Below are positions 31,601 through 43,050 of a stretch of DNA of 64,000 nucleotides, piece by piece. The DNA comes from Antedon mediterranea. Its lineage: Eukaryota > Echinodermata > Crinoidea > Comatulida > Antedonidae. Below the pieces are notes generated by a model. The model had not been told where the DNA came from. It saw nothing but the letters and a program-made list of their open reading frames with translations, and did no database searches. Made by a program: the position numbers and the translations under genes. Each line of letters begins with the position of its first letter. The first letter of the stretch is position 1. The stretch is taken from positions 14,771,312-14,835,311 of the forward strand of contig NC_092675.1 of assembly GCF_964355755.1 (NCBI RefSeq), written 5' to 3'.

Positions 31601-32699
31601 TGACGCTATTAGTATTAGTGCGCAAAATGTTTAAAGAGCAAATGGCTTACAATAAGAAACAAATAAATACCAACGTGACTTTATTGAACAATGATTATTT
31701 TGATACACAGATTTCTCTTTCACCAAAATCCATTCATAAACATTCTGAACATGCTTGGATCACCTCTACCAAGAAGTCATACAATTCTTTCTAATTAAAA
31801 AGGTATGAAAAAATTGAGTCTATATTCATAAAACCAGCAGATAATAGGATTTATGTACGTATTTGGCAGCTATTTAAAAATATGCAAATTAACCAGTCCT
31901 ATATCATTGTAACCTTTTACAAGTGAAAGCTCATGGGCCAATGCCTCACTCTGCAAATTTAAAACATTCAAATAGGTCGTCTACAAGTCAAAATATGTCA
32001 AAATATTGAATTTTGGCGGCCATTTTGAATTTATGCAAATTAGACGTCTTTCCCCTATTCGGATTTGTTGCGACTTTTAGTATGGTGTTATGGGGACCTC
32101 AAAGAAATGCATTGCGGTGAAAAAAATTCTTTTGCAATTAGTTCCAAGTTTTAAAGTTAAAATGACTGGACTATACGCTAAGATTATATACAAGTTCCAC
32201 ATGCCATGTACTTTTTTGTCTAAGATATATTTATTGTATAAGTGCCAAAAACCCATTTTTTTTCTCGATATGAGGCCTTTTTATTCACAATTTTTAAAGA
32301 AAAAGCACATATACCATAAAAAATATCCATGTATTTCATTTTTGGAACAGAATAATCCGTGAGGCTCAACTACAAAACGACCATTTTGTGATATGATGTC
32401 ATCATAAGCCAATCAAAGCTAAGCTTTCTCGCGATTGGCATTGCTCACGGTTGAATGATTTTGGATTCTAGCTGATTTGATTGGTGGATGCGAATCACCC
32501 GCAGCGAACCGCGTGTACCATGAATCTCTCTGATCGTTACTACACAAGTTAGAGCAATGAATTTGCCCGAATTCCGTTAAGTAAACAACTTTATATATTT
32601 TATAAGCATTTAATAACATGTTTTATTGATATTTCCAATGGTGATATACAAAAAAAAAATTACCAAAAAACGTAATTATATGTAATTATTTTAACCATG
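31601..32699. other. Non-coding stretch
   Basis: No supported gene. It contains a GCGGCCATTTTGAATTTATG phrase near 32017, a motif type that also occurs in the long-TIR family at 48130 and 52437. The short frames present have no recognisable domain. Confidence 0.4.
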
Positions 32700-32870
32700 G
32701 CGTAGTTAATAGAATTGTCGACTGAGGCCGCAAATTGTTTTACTTCTTTCGTGGCTAAAAACGATCATTTTCGGCGATGTTTTAGACCCTATATTTCGAA
32801 AACTACAAGTCAGATTTTCCTAATTCTTTCTTTATTGTAATATGAATACAACATACTAACAGATAATGTT
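32700..32870 (+). repeat. Dispersed repeat family B, copy 1
   Basis: The segment with TTCGTGGCTAAAAACGATCA, GGCGATGTTTTAGACCCTAT and TCGAAAACTACAAGTCAGAT matches 42885-43050 in reverse orientation over about 150 bases. Confidence 0.8.
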
Positions 32871-32989
32871 GGTTTGGTTTTAATATTGCATCGTTATCCC
32901 ATATCAGACAATTATGACTATGTAATCCTAGAACATATATTGATCAGACGTCGTGTATGTACAGATAATGACAACAATTTTGTCGGCAA

Positions 32990-33062
32990 ATTGGCAATTC
33001 CCGCCCCCCCCCCCCCCTCCCCCCAACTTCAAAATCCTGGATACGCCACTGCTTACGCGTAC
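32990..33062 (-). mobile_element. hAT-like terminus (CAGTGGCGTATCCAGGATTT)
   Basis: Read on the minus strand, CAGTGGCGTATCCAGGATTT leads into a TTGGGGGG and poly-G run. A CAGTGGCG start is typical of one end of hAT-group non-autonomous elements in many invertebrates. The partner end was not found. Confidence 0.4.
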
Positions 33063-33637
33063 TATAAAGTTTCGTTTGTCTGTAAAATTATGTAATCTGT
33101 TTACATGAGTAATTAAAAACGAAATTGTAGTTTGCGAAAAGAAACTACGAAGCATGTATATGTTATATTATGTTTTCACCATTGACAGCCATTGGAGTGG
33201 AGATGTATCATGGAGGTTGGTGTTTGCCTTCCAATCCCAAGATCATTTGATTTCATAACTTTTTATTTGATGAGTAGGCCTAATAAAGTTTATTTTGTAT
33301 TCTTGTTTATGTAACCATGTACACATCATTAGGCCTAATTCGCTGGTTGGATGGTGACCGAAAACGTGAGCTATAGCCGTGAAAATATGACCTAGTTTAG
33401 TTCTTGTAAGCCTAACTACACTCCCAGTTCGATGAATCTTCATTTATCGATCGTAGATCTAAAATTATCCGAAAGAAGCCATTCTTAGTGTTGATTTAGT
33501 TTACTGTTCTGTATACAAACCCGACACTCACTATTTCTAATCTAAGCATTTTTTGTCGAAATAATGCGCCCTCTATTTACCGAGGAATTTGAAGCTTGGA
33601 ATATTCCATTCCTCGCAAATCAATACAATTGTATAAA

Positions 33638-33679
33638 CGTATATCATGGAGAAATCAGCTGATTTCTCCATGCGTATAT
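33638..33679. mobile_element. 28-bp perfect palindrome with 7-bp direct repeats
   Basis: CGTATAT at 33638-33644 and 33673-33679 flanks a perfect 28-base palindrome made of CATGGAGAAATCAG and its complement, with no loop. The half-sequence is the same as that at 30681-30694. It looks like the two terminal repeats of a small transposon joined directly with nothing between. Confidence 0.65.
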
Positions 33680-34395
33680 TAAGTCTATCAAAAGAGTATT
33701 TTTCAAAGAAAATCAGCCTGTCTTCAACATTATGATGCTGTACTCGAGCTGATTCAACCGGTTTTCAGCCATTAAAAAAAATTATCGTAGGAGGAGATAG
33801 GAAAATGCGAAGCATCCTCGTATTATTGTGTGCGGGTATTTTCAAGATGGACATCCATTAGACAGTGTAGGCCTATACCACGATCGGAAAACACCTCTAT
33901 TTGGAGCAAATCATTGAACCTAAATACGTTTTAATTGTCAATAACTAATTATCGAACTCAATTTAAATAGTAAACAGGGTTACATCAGGTGGTTAAAATC
34001 AGTACCGAACGTACATACGTACTTTATATACCATCGAGTAAACATTCTTGAAATAACGCGCGATTTACAGAGTCTTGCCCTTACGTAAATTTATATATAG
34101 ATACATATACATAATACATTGTTGTAATCGGTCAATTTTGAACTTTGAGCCTTATATCTCGAAAACGCTTCCTATCCTAATCGATTACTTTCCATATTCG
34201 TAATCTACGTAAAATTCTGGTCTAGAAAAGTTCGATGGTAATTTGTCCCCTTTCGGGTGGTGATAACCCTCCTGCCACCTGACTATATGGTTTAGTCCTA
34301 TAGTATTTTCATGGACCATGGTATTTTTAAGCAGTAGATCAAAGAACTGATTTTTTACAACCACTACGTAAGCGCCTTTATTTTATTTAAAAAAA
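33680..34395. other. Non-coding stretch
   Basis: I see no gene, terminal repeat or tandem array here; composition is AT-rich with no coding-like frame of length. Confidence 0.4.
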
Positions 34396-34560
34396 ACCGA
34401 CATCGTCGGCTTTTCTCGACATTGGTGGCAGGATGGAGTTTTGCATTGTCGACTTTTCTCGACATTGTTGACAGGATGGAGTTTTGCATTGTCGGCTTTG
34501 CTCAACATTTATATGGCAGGATGGAGTTTTGAATTGTCGGCTTTTCTCGACATTAAGATT
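34396..34560. repeat. ~55-bp tandem repeat, about three copies
   Basis: The unit GTCGGCTTTTCTCGACATT...GGCAGGATGGAGTTTTGCATT recurs at about 34405, 34448, 34490 and 34535, with one insertion. Each unit has a small self-complementary TCGGCTTTTCTCGA core. The minus-strand short frame across it, made of similar peptide units, is a by-product. Confidence 0.75.
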
Positions 34561-35035
34561 AGGGATTGGAAACATAAAATGTGTGCAGATAAAGTTTCGA
34601 AGATATGCATTACTAACTGTAAACTCTCTGTGAAAACAACGTGAAGAAGTCCTTTTATTCCCATGAAATCAATGTGAAATACGTGCACGTCCAACTATCA
34701 TTGTCAAATGCAATCCGCTTGAATCGGCAATTAAATGCAAATTAATATTTGTGTAAAAATATTTAGCTCCTCAGAATGATTATGTGACCCGATGGTCGGG
34801 CCTGTGGCGAAGCGAATTTTGTTAAATGACACCCATAGATGACCGAAAATGGTACTTGCACGTAAAATTCATGATAAATGGCACCTCTAGTTCGCCAGAA
34901 ATGATACAATAGCAAACAGTAATACTGCCTATTTTTCCGCCGACTAAACACACGCGGCTAACAATGGGATTACATTTTTTAGTTCAATGCGAACGTCAGA
35001 GGAAGTTCCCGACGAAGGTACTCCCGGTAAGAGTA

Positions 35036-36840
35036 ATCATCAATATCACCATCATCATTAGCCTTTGTCAACCCACTGCATGGTAAAGGCCTCTCCAATG
35101 TGGCACCACATTTACCTGTCTTGTGCTTTTCTCATCTAGGTGACATCTAGGAATTTGATTATTTCATCTCTCCACCTTCCTGGATGTCTTGAACAATATA
35201 TTGATAACCATTCTGTTATTAGCTTTTTCCATCGCCCATCTGATGTCCATTTCTTTTGTTTCACTACCTGGATGATATCAGTTACTTGGGTCATGCTCCT
35301 GATCCATTTACTTGTCTTTCGGTCCCGTTTGGTGATCTTGAGCATGATTCTCTCCATACTATGCTGAGCAACTTTTAGTTTCTGCTCCATGTTCTGAGTC
35401 GTAGCCCATGTCTCAGAGCCGTAGGTCATAGCTGGTAGGACACATTGGTTGAATAACTTCCTTTTTAGACATAGTGGCATGCATTAAAGAGCTTGGTCTC
35501 CTTGTCGTACCCCTCTCTGGATGTTGATGTTGCTCTCTGTGTGGAGTTTTATGGTGGCTGTACCTTTGCTGTATATATCTTTGATAACGTTGACATATAC
35601 TTCATCTATTCCTTGGTCACTTAGTGCCTGTAGAACAGCAGGGATTCCAATGCAAGTTGCGCCACCCGTTGCAATAACAAGCAACAATTATTTAAACAGA
35701 GATCAAAAGGTTATTTTTGTGAAATTCTTAGATTAAGAGAAATTTAATTTGCTATTTGTTTGTGTATTATGTTTAAGTAATTGTGGTTTTCCTTGTTTAT
35801 TCTGTTATATTTGTTTAGGACCACAATGGAAATAAGTTTGCCGTCTCGGTACTTTTTTGTGTTTTTATCCTATTGATTTTATATCAGAATAAATAAATAA
35901 ATAAATTTTTAAAAAATGCTGTCGAAAGCTTTTTCATAATCTATAAAAGCCAAGCAAATAGGTCTCTATAAGCTGGTTGACAGTGTGTAGATGATCAGTG
36001 GTAGAATATCCGCTTCTAAATCCTGCTTGTTCTCTTGGTTGGTTGAAATCCAATGTGTGTGTGAGCCTGTTTGTCAAAACTTTGGTGAACAACTTGTATA
36101 TGTTAGATAGAAGACTTATAGGTCGGTAGTTGCCTAAGTCAGTGCCGCTCAATTTTCTGTGAATAAGGATGATGACTGCATTGCACCACCAATTATCCAG
36201 TACACTGCCCTCCCGAAGACATCTTTAATGTTTCGGTTAGTATCTCATCATCCCGGCCCCTGGTGCTTTCCTTTTCTTCATTTTTTCAAGGCATTGTCTA
36301 TTTCATCAGCATCAATTAGTGGTATATTGGCATCCTTGGTGCTGTCAATATTGGGATTTACTAATGTGGTCTTGCTGCTGTTGAGGCCTTGGTAAAATTC
36401 TTCTACTCTTGAGACAATCTTCTCACGGTCATTTATGATTGTGCCATCCAGCCTCTGGAGTGCAACCATCTGTGACCTTCCCAGTGATAACCTTTGTTTT
36501 GTCTTTTTATAGCTTCTGTTGTCTTCTAAGGTTTGTTGGATCTTTCTGACATTGTATTCTCTTATCTCTGACTTCTCCCTTCCTGATGGTTTTACAAACA
36601 TCTGAGTACTCTATTTTCTGGACAGAAGTCTTGTGTTTCCTATTTCTCCTTTTCTCAAGAAGATTCAGAGTGGTAGCAGAAAGCTTCTCCTCTTTCTTCT
36701 GCACTTTCTTTCCAGCTATTTCCCTGGCACATGTGTTGATTATCTCTGCTATGGCTGTGGCTTTAGCTGTGTTAGATCCTGATCTTCCATTGTACTGTCA
36801 GTGCATGGAACTTATTTTGAAGAACTAACTGGAATTGAGA
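35036..36840 (-). mobile_element. RTE-type LINE, decayed and interrupted
   Basis: On the minus strand, the pre-RT linker (about 36840-36280) has KKVQKKEEKLSATTLNLLEK and EKIVSRVEEFYQGL. RT follows with GTDLGNYRPISLLSNIYKLF and REQAGFRSGYSTTDHLHTVN (36152-35934), then FIDYEKAFDSI (about 35955-35920). After an insertion it resumes with PAVLQALSDQGIDEVYVNVI and NINIQRGVRQGD (35650-35490). The motif C region is missing. The post-RT part is KRKLFNQCVLPAMTYGSETW, RIMLKITKRDRKTSKWI and GRWRDEIIKFLDV (35480-35136). The 3' end is a short TGATGATG run near 35036. This layout and tail fit the RTE clade. Frames are broken in several places. Confidence 0.85.
35655..35918 (+). mobile_element. LINE/SINE-type 3' end inserted in the RTE RT domain
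   Basis: The RTE motif A (FDSI) stops near 35919 and the next RTE block (IPAVLQAL) starts near 35650. The bases between include GGACCACAATGGAAATAAG and end, on the plus strand, in (AATA)n at about 35890-35910, like a CR1-group 3' UTR and tail. The insert is therefore opposite in orientation to its host. Exact edges are uncertain by a few bases. Confidence 0.65.
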
Positions 36841-38040
36841 TGATTCCTGATGTAGGAAAGAGTAATACATTCTAGAAATTCTAATCAATTAATAATTTTA
36901 AAAGGTTAGACAAAAAATATTAAGTTGCTGCTGTAAATACATTGAGAAAAACGTTAAATTGGATTATTTTGAAATAAATGCTAAATAAGTCAGTAAAACC
37001 ACAATTTCCAAAACATTTATCCTTTCATCCACTATAAACTGTACAACAGTGCTGCGTAAACCACACTACAGAAAAGAAAATATGAACGAAATTTACAGAA
37101 AGAAGCAATTAAACACTGTTATTTCAAAGTTCGGAACGCCCGTAATTACTACGGAGATTCAGCCCAATATTATGGACGTATAGGAAAATGAAGATAAATC
37201 GGGTGCTACGGAAATACTTAAATTATGGGAATCCCCGGCAAAATGCAATAATTATGGACAATTCAAATCACATGGCGGGGTTTTCCACGAACACAGTGTG
37301 TAGTGGCCTTTCGTACCTTCTCATGACTCAAACAAGCAATCCAAATAGTCAGAAATTCTGAGAAATCAGAAACATTTCTACAAAAAATTAAAAAAATTAA
37401 AAATACATTGACCGCCGGTAAATTGTGCGCGGTATTGTTGTATGCTGTATTACGTGCAATCTGTCAATTTAGATATAGCCTCTTCTAACCCTGGACTTCT
37501 ATTATATTATTATATTTGATGAAATAGGATCTAAATTTCAATTTAGTGGCAGAAAAAAACATTTAGTATGAAATTAAGGGAAACACCCCTGTGTCCGCCC
37601 CTGGTAAATCACTTATATATGAATTCAAATTTGGCGTAAAAAATGATCATCATATATGGCCACTGAGTTTTTACTCTTTCGTCATAGATCGTCACATTCA
37701 AGAGCGCATTTGGCTTTTTATCCGTGCCAGATTTTCTCTCAATATGAACTAAATAACGTAGGTCGCTTGTATATTTGAACCCGTTACAGCTTCTCAGAAT
37801 TAACTGTGACCTGTGATGTTTTATAGAAGCAATTAAATTGGCGATATGAATTCATGTAAAAATTGTGATGTTGTAACATCATCTTATGGCCAGGTAAATT
37901 TAAAAGTTCTACACATGGAAGAGCACGCATCTCCCTCCTACGTGTTGAATTTTCTTCCAAATTGCAATATGTTCTTGCTCAATTATCTTCCGAAATTTTT
38001 CATCTCCGTGTTTGATTTGAATGACGTTATCATGTAAAAA
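36841..38040. other. Non-coding stretch
   Basis: No supported gene. A short plus-strand frame at 37846-38037 (63 codons) has no domain I recognise. Confidence 0.4.
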
Positions 38041-38043
38041 AAT

Positions 38044-38275
38044 AGAATATTAGTGAGTCCCGTAATTTCACCCAAGGCTACCAACCTATGCTACATAGTT
38101 AGGAAGCCAGAAAGGGGTTACCTGCACCTTCTAGCAAACTATGTTAAAAATGTTTTTTTGCTTCCTTATATCACAAATCAATTTTTTGCTGTTGGTCGAA
38201 AAAAATTGGGATACTTGGTCAGTACATGGGCCAAAATTTCAATATGGTCAAAGTTAAGACTGTGCGTAACATGGT
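38044..38275 (+). repeat. Left arm of a widely spaced inverted repeat
   Basis: CCTTCTAGCAAACTAT, the TTTTTTTGCTTCCTT run, TTTTTGCTGTTGGTCG and GGCCAAAATTTCAATATGGT match the complement of 42205-42365. The left part (GTCCCGTAATTTCACC) also resembles the complement of 62868-62884. The two arms enclose about 4 kb. Confidence 0.7.
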
Positions 38276-38860
38276 AACTACTGGGTGTATTGGAATATTT
38301 TTTGTACCAAACTACTCAGAAGACCCATATATTCACTCTAATGGGCAACTTTTGCCAAAAGTCGACGGAAACCCCTTTTCTGACAACTGGTCCAGCGATA
38401 ATTGTGGTCTCAAATTACTTGCAATATATATATATTTGTTCTAATGTAAATAAAAAACAAAACTGTCAATAAACCCCTAATTTTGACCTTTGACATATAG
38501 CTGGCACAAACCTTTTTGGCTTGGAGCACACTTTTCATATCTGAGAAGTTGTTGGGCGGATATGGTCGTAGTTGGTGTTAAAATACTCAGAAGATACATA
38601 TTTCTATTTACTTTAATGGACAACTTGTGCCAAAAATGAATGTGAAATCATAGCCATATCCATATCTCAAATTACTCGCAAAATATATATTTATATTTGC
38701 TCTAATACAAAAGAAATACACAAAATGTTAAAAAAACACCTTATTTTGACATTTAACTTAGTATTAAAATACACTCATATTGATATGACTCTAATGAACA
38801 AGTGCCAAAAGACATATCATGACCACTGATCAAGAAAATGGCCATAGAAATATTTAGCAA
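38276..38860 (+). repeat. Dispersed repeat family C, copy 1
   Basis: The run from GGTAACTACTGGGTGTATTGG through GTCAATAAACCCCTAATTTT and GAGCACACTTTTCATATCT to TACACAAAATGTTAAAAAA is matched, in the same orientation, by 41325-41905. Within it, a monomer built on CTCAAATTACTCGCAA...TATTTATATTT recurs, so the family is internally repetitive. Related monomers occur at 60010-60110 and 61870-62170. Confidence 0.8.
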
Positions 38861-40145
38861 CCAGGTCACAAAGTGATAGTTTTGGTCTCAAAATACTAGG
38901 AATGAATATGTTTAAAAACGAAATAACAAGTTATCAAAAAGTGGAGCCTTTCTTTTCAGGTATACATGATAAATTGAAACACATTGCCCTTGATACACCA
39001 TACGGTAGGCTACTCCAGGCTCGTAAACTAGTTCTTATAGAAGGGATTCGAAGTTGGAAGCCTTTGATGGACCAACCAATTACGATTAATTTGTATGTGT
39101 TAAATTTAAAAACACCGGATATGTGGATGATAGTTTTCAGTGGAAGAGGTGGCGATTAGGAAGGAATTCTCAACCTCAGCCCCCATCGTGTTGGGATTGA
39201 GTAAAGATAATTTTTTGAAAATATGGACCTATAGTTGACCAGAAATTAAGTATCAATGTTCCAGCTTGGAGTCAATTGTATAAAACCTTAAAAAGATATT
39301 TGAATCTGAAATATACACATAGGTCGAGCCAATTTCAATGGTAGGGGCGGTTAAGTGAGGGGTCTTCTGCACCACCTCAGTCCCATCATGGTTGGGGCTG
39401 AGGTAAGAAAATGGAAACATGGACCTTTTAGTTTAATACAATCGTATCACACTTCTCAATTCTTTAACACTAATGTTGTTGATTTGTACTGTATACTTTT
39501 AATTTATGGATAGGGAAAGTCACGCCATCTCCACACACATAGACTGCCCAAATCATTATGCTATAATACCAAATTTAAACACTCGCAATATTTCACTTTA
39601 AAACTGTACCCAGTTTCTTTCTTGATTGTGTTTATAATTATGAAAATCTAAAGACAAATCAAAGTAAACCGTTACAGTATGACTATGTTATGTAATAATA
39701 ATTATTGCTATTTACTCATCCTCCTTTTTGTTGGATTTACTAATAATTTAAGAATAAATGAATGAATATTGCATAGTAAACCATCATACTACATCAGTGC
39801 GCATGTGATTTTAATTAAAACTAGTATCCTAAATATAGGTTAGTGAATAAAGATTACTATGCAACTAATTTACATATTGTTTATTTGTATTAAAAGATTC
39901 AATATGTCTAAGTATGCTGCATCAAACAGCTTATTGTAATGGAGTGAAACATTGGAACATCTGAACAAAACAAACATAAGTTCTTGTTAAATTATTAATT
40001 TTTAGTTTTACTTAAAATCACATAATACTGAGTAGTATGAAGTTTAAAGTTTATTGTGCAATGTCATAACAAAATGGTAAGCTTTTTAATTAATATTAGT
40101 TATAAATTATTATAAATTTGTGATTTCGACAAAAAGGAGGACTTA
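38861..40145. other. Non-coding stretch with a diverged ~200-bp duplication
   Basis: CACCTCAGTCCCATCATG (about 39370) mirrors CAACCTCAGCCCCCATCGTG (about 39170), each followed by a GG-TTGAG(T/G)AA phrase, so a unit of about 200 bases is duplicated. An 85-codon frame at 38902-39159 is not recognised. Confidence 0.45.
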
Positions 40146-40149
40146 TTGA

Positions 40150-41065
40150 GGGGTATTGCTAAACTGTGCAAACACTGCGCAAACAACAAAAAAAGCTGCG
40201 CAAACCTCCTTCAAAACAATTATTATTGATTAGAACACAACTAGAACTATATAGGGAGACAATTTATGAGGAAAAAAATTTGAAATTCCTTTAAGTTTGC
40301 CTTTTTTTGGGTTAAAAACTTCAATTTTTGGGAAAATTACTGATTTCACAGCGCAAACAACAAAAAAAGCTGCGCAAATCTCCTTTAAATCTATTAATAT
40401 TGATTAAAACACAACTAGACCTATATAGGGAGACAATTTATGGGGAAAAACATTTGAAATTCCTTTAAGTTTGCCTTTTTTTGGGTGAAAAACTTCAATT
40501 TTTGGGAAAATTACTGATTTCACAGCGCAAACAACAAAAAAAGCTGCGCAAACCTCCTTTAAATCTATTAATATTGATTAAAACACAACTAGACCGATAT
40601 AGGAAGACAATTTATGGGGAAAAACATTTGAAATTCCTTTAAGTTTGCCCTTTTTTGGGTGAAAAACTTCAATTTTTGGGAAAATTACTGATTTCACAGC
40701 GCAAACCTCCAAAAAAAGCTGCGCAAACCTCCTTTAAATCAATTAATATTGATTAAACACAACTAGACCTATATAGGGAGACAATTTATGGGGAAAAACA
40801 TTTGAAATTCCTTTAAGTTTGCCTTTTTTTGGGTTAAACACTTCAATTTTTGGGAAAATTACAGATTTCACAGATTTAAAGGTTTGCGCATACCCTCAAA
40901 AAAGCTGCGCAAACCTCCTTCAAATCAATTAATATTGATTAGATAACAACTAGAACAATATAGGGAGACAATTTATGGAAAAACAATTTGAAATTGCTGT
41001 AAGTTTGCCTCTTTTTTTTAAATTAAAAAATTTAAATTACAGATTTCACAGATTTCAAGGTTTGC
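40150..41065. repeat. ~175-bp satellite-like tandem array, five copies
   Basis: CTGCGCAAA starts units at 40196, 40370, 40544, 40719 and 40905, giving periods of 174, 174, 175 and 186. Each unit carries GGGAGACAATTTATGG, TTGAAATTCCTTTAAGTTTG and TTTTTGGGAAAATTAC. The first copies are most alike and the last is degenerate. A piece of the unit recurs in inverted orientation at about 41285-41320, and the unit edge (GCGCAAACAACAAAAAAAGC) recurs at 42190-42215. Confidence 0.9.
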
Positions 41066-41320
41066 GTGGCATTGATTCCTTACTTTATTAAGAATTTCAG
41101 GGTCTGTCCTTACATATGATTGATTGTATTTAGAGTTCCTATGTGGTGCAGTTACGTTTAACACTCCTCTGTATTCGTGAACAGCTACATATTTTCCATT
41201 TATTGTGTCATCAATGTAAGTAATTTTCCGTTCGTAATTGGTGGCACATTTCTTAGAATAATAGCGATGGACATTAATAGTTTTTAACCAAAAAAAAGGT
41301 AAACTTAAAGGAATTTAAGA
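41062..41320 (-). other. Unassigned minus-strand open frame
   Basis: About 80 codons stay open on the minus strand, without a clear ATG: NYERKITYIDDTINGKYVAV, HEYRGVLNVTAPHRNSKYNQ and SYVRTDPEILNKVRNQ. The composition is protein-like and unlike the surrounding repeats. I first considered a FLYWCH-type zinc finger but the required Cys/His pattern is absent. It may be one exon or a transposase fragment. Confidence 0.3.
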
Positions 41321-41324
41321 CTGC

Positions 41325-41905
41325 GCGACTTGGTAACTACTGGGTGTATTGGAATACTTGTTATACCAAACTACTCAGAAGACTGGACTGAAACCCCTTT
41401 TCTGACCACTGGTCAAGAAATTGGCCATATGAATATCTCAGCAACCACTGGTCAGAAAAGTGATAATTGTGGTCTCAAATTACTCGCAAAGTATATGTTT
41501 ATATTTGTTCTAATATAATAAAAATAATAAAACTGTCAATAAACCCCTAATTTTTAACCTTTGACACAAAGCATTAATGGTTTAGAGCACACTTTTCATA
41601 TCTCAGAAATTGTTGAGCGGATATGGTCGTCGTTGGTGTCACAATACTCAGAAGATACATATTTCTATTCACTTTAATGGACAACTTTTGCAAAAAATGA
41701 CCGTGAAACTTTATTTTTGCCCATTGGTCAAGAAAATAGCCATATCAATATCTCAGCAACCACTAGTCAAATAGTTATACTTTTAGTCTCAAATTATTCG
41801 CAATATATATATTTATATTTTCTCTAATACAACAGAAATACACAAAATGTTAAAAAATACCTTATTTTTACATTTAACCTATAGCTGGTACAAACATTTT
41901 TGGGT
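41325..41905 (+). repeat. Dispersed repeat family C, copy 2
   Basis: A long direct match to 38276-38860, including GTCAATAAACCCCTAATTTT and GATACATATTTCTATT. It also carries two AT(A/C)TCAGCAACCACTGGTCA phrases absent from copy 1. Confidence 0.8.
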
Positions 41906-42204
41906 GGAGCACACTTACATTTTTAATAACTAGCGAATATTGTCTTGCTTAATCAGTGACTGTTGAGTATGGTACCGAAAATATTCTAATTGTAACCCTG
42001 GGTTATTATTCTTTGATTGTTTTTTAGGGTGGATTACTATTATAAGTGGGGTTACTATTAGAGTAGTGGGTTACTATTACTAATCTGAGGCACCTGAAAA
42101 TAGTAAACCCACCCCCAACTTTTCGGTCAGCAACTCATAGAAAAAGAATAAAACAGTACGAATAAATAAATTTACTAAACTGCGCAAACATTGCGCAAAC
42201 AACA

Positions 42205-42365
42205 AAAAAAGCTGCGCATTGACCATATTGAAATTTTGGCCCCTGTTCTGACCAAGCATCCCATTTTTTTTACGGCCAACAGCAAAAAGTTGATTTTTAT
42301 TGATAAAAGGAAGCAAAAAAACATTGTTTGAATAGTTTGCTAGAGGGTGCAGTTCTGATACATTG
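42205..42365 (-). repeat. Right arm of the inverted repeat pair
   Basis: The reverse complement of 38130-38275 apart from small changes: ACCATATTGAAATTTTGGCC, CAACAGCAAAAAGTTGATTT and TTTGCTAGAGGGTGCAG. Confidence 0.7.
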
Positions 42366-42599
42366 TATTATATTTAGGCCTATGTTGCTTATGTTTATAA
42401 ATATTTATTTGTTGACATCCAACAATGTACATATTAAATGAAGTAAAACTCACACATAACCATTAGAATCAATTGTGATTATACAGGTATGTTTGTTTTA
42501 TGTACCACAAAAGTGAGAAGCAAAAAAAAATCAGGTGTTAGACTAAATATAGTATAATATGCTAAATCGTGGTAAATATGCTGTAGAATTGGGTTTTTC

Positions 42600-42710
42600 A
42601 AATTATGCCAGATTACACTAGATTTTTAAAATTATATCTAGCATAAATGCCAGATGTCAGATGGGTCAAAATTATGCCAGATAGCATAATTATGCCAGAT
42701 TTGGCCACTA
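42600..42710. repeat. ATTATGCCAGAT cluster
   Basis: ATTATGCCAGAT or AAATGCCAGAT occurs four or more times in about 100 bases, and the word also occurs in tandem near 19680-19715. Confidence 0.55.
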
Positions 42711-42884
42711 TTCAGCGAACGTGCATCAGACAGTGTGTTTTGCAAGTATGACGTCATGAGCTCAGGCATGCATCATGAATATTCATGATATATGCACGCC
42801 CTATATAGTATCTGCCTTAACCTAATAGGAAAAAACAATGCACCCGACCCACTAGTCTATAGGCCTATTACGTAGGGATAACGA

Positions 42885-43050
42885 TGCAACATTAAAAGTT
42901 GCCTGTTAATATTATGTATCAATATTAAAATAAAGAATTGTGAAAATCTGACTTGTAGTTTTCGAAATATAGGGTCCAAAACATCGCCAAAAATAATCGT
43001 TTTTAGCCACGAACGAAGTAAATAAATTGCGCCCTCAGTAGGCAATTGTA
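42885..43050 (-). repeat. Dispersed repeat family B, copy 2
   Basis: Reverse complement of 32700-32870, including ATCTGACTTGTAGTTTTCGA and TTTTTAGCCACGAACGAAG. Confidence 0.8.

Noticed and set aside
38902-39159. 85-codon plus-strand gene
   Set aside because: No recognisable domain, no splice or transcript evidence, and it lies among dispersed repeats.
40150-41065. CRISPR-like array
   Set aside because: The whole unit repeats, without unique spacers, units are about 175 bp, and the context is an animal genome.
41062-41320. FLYWCH zinc finger
   Set aside because: The charged RTDPEILNKVRNQ end suggested it, but the required Cys and His ligands are not in place.
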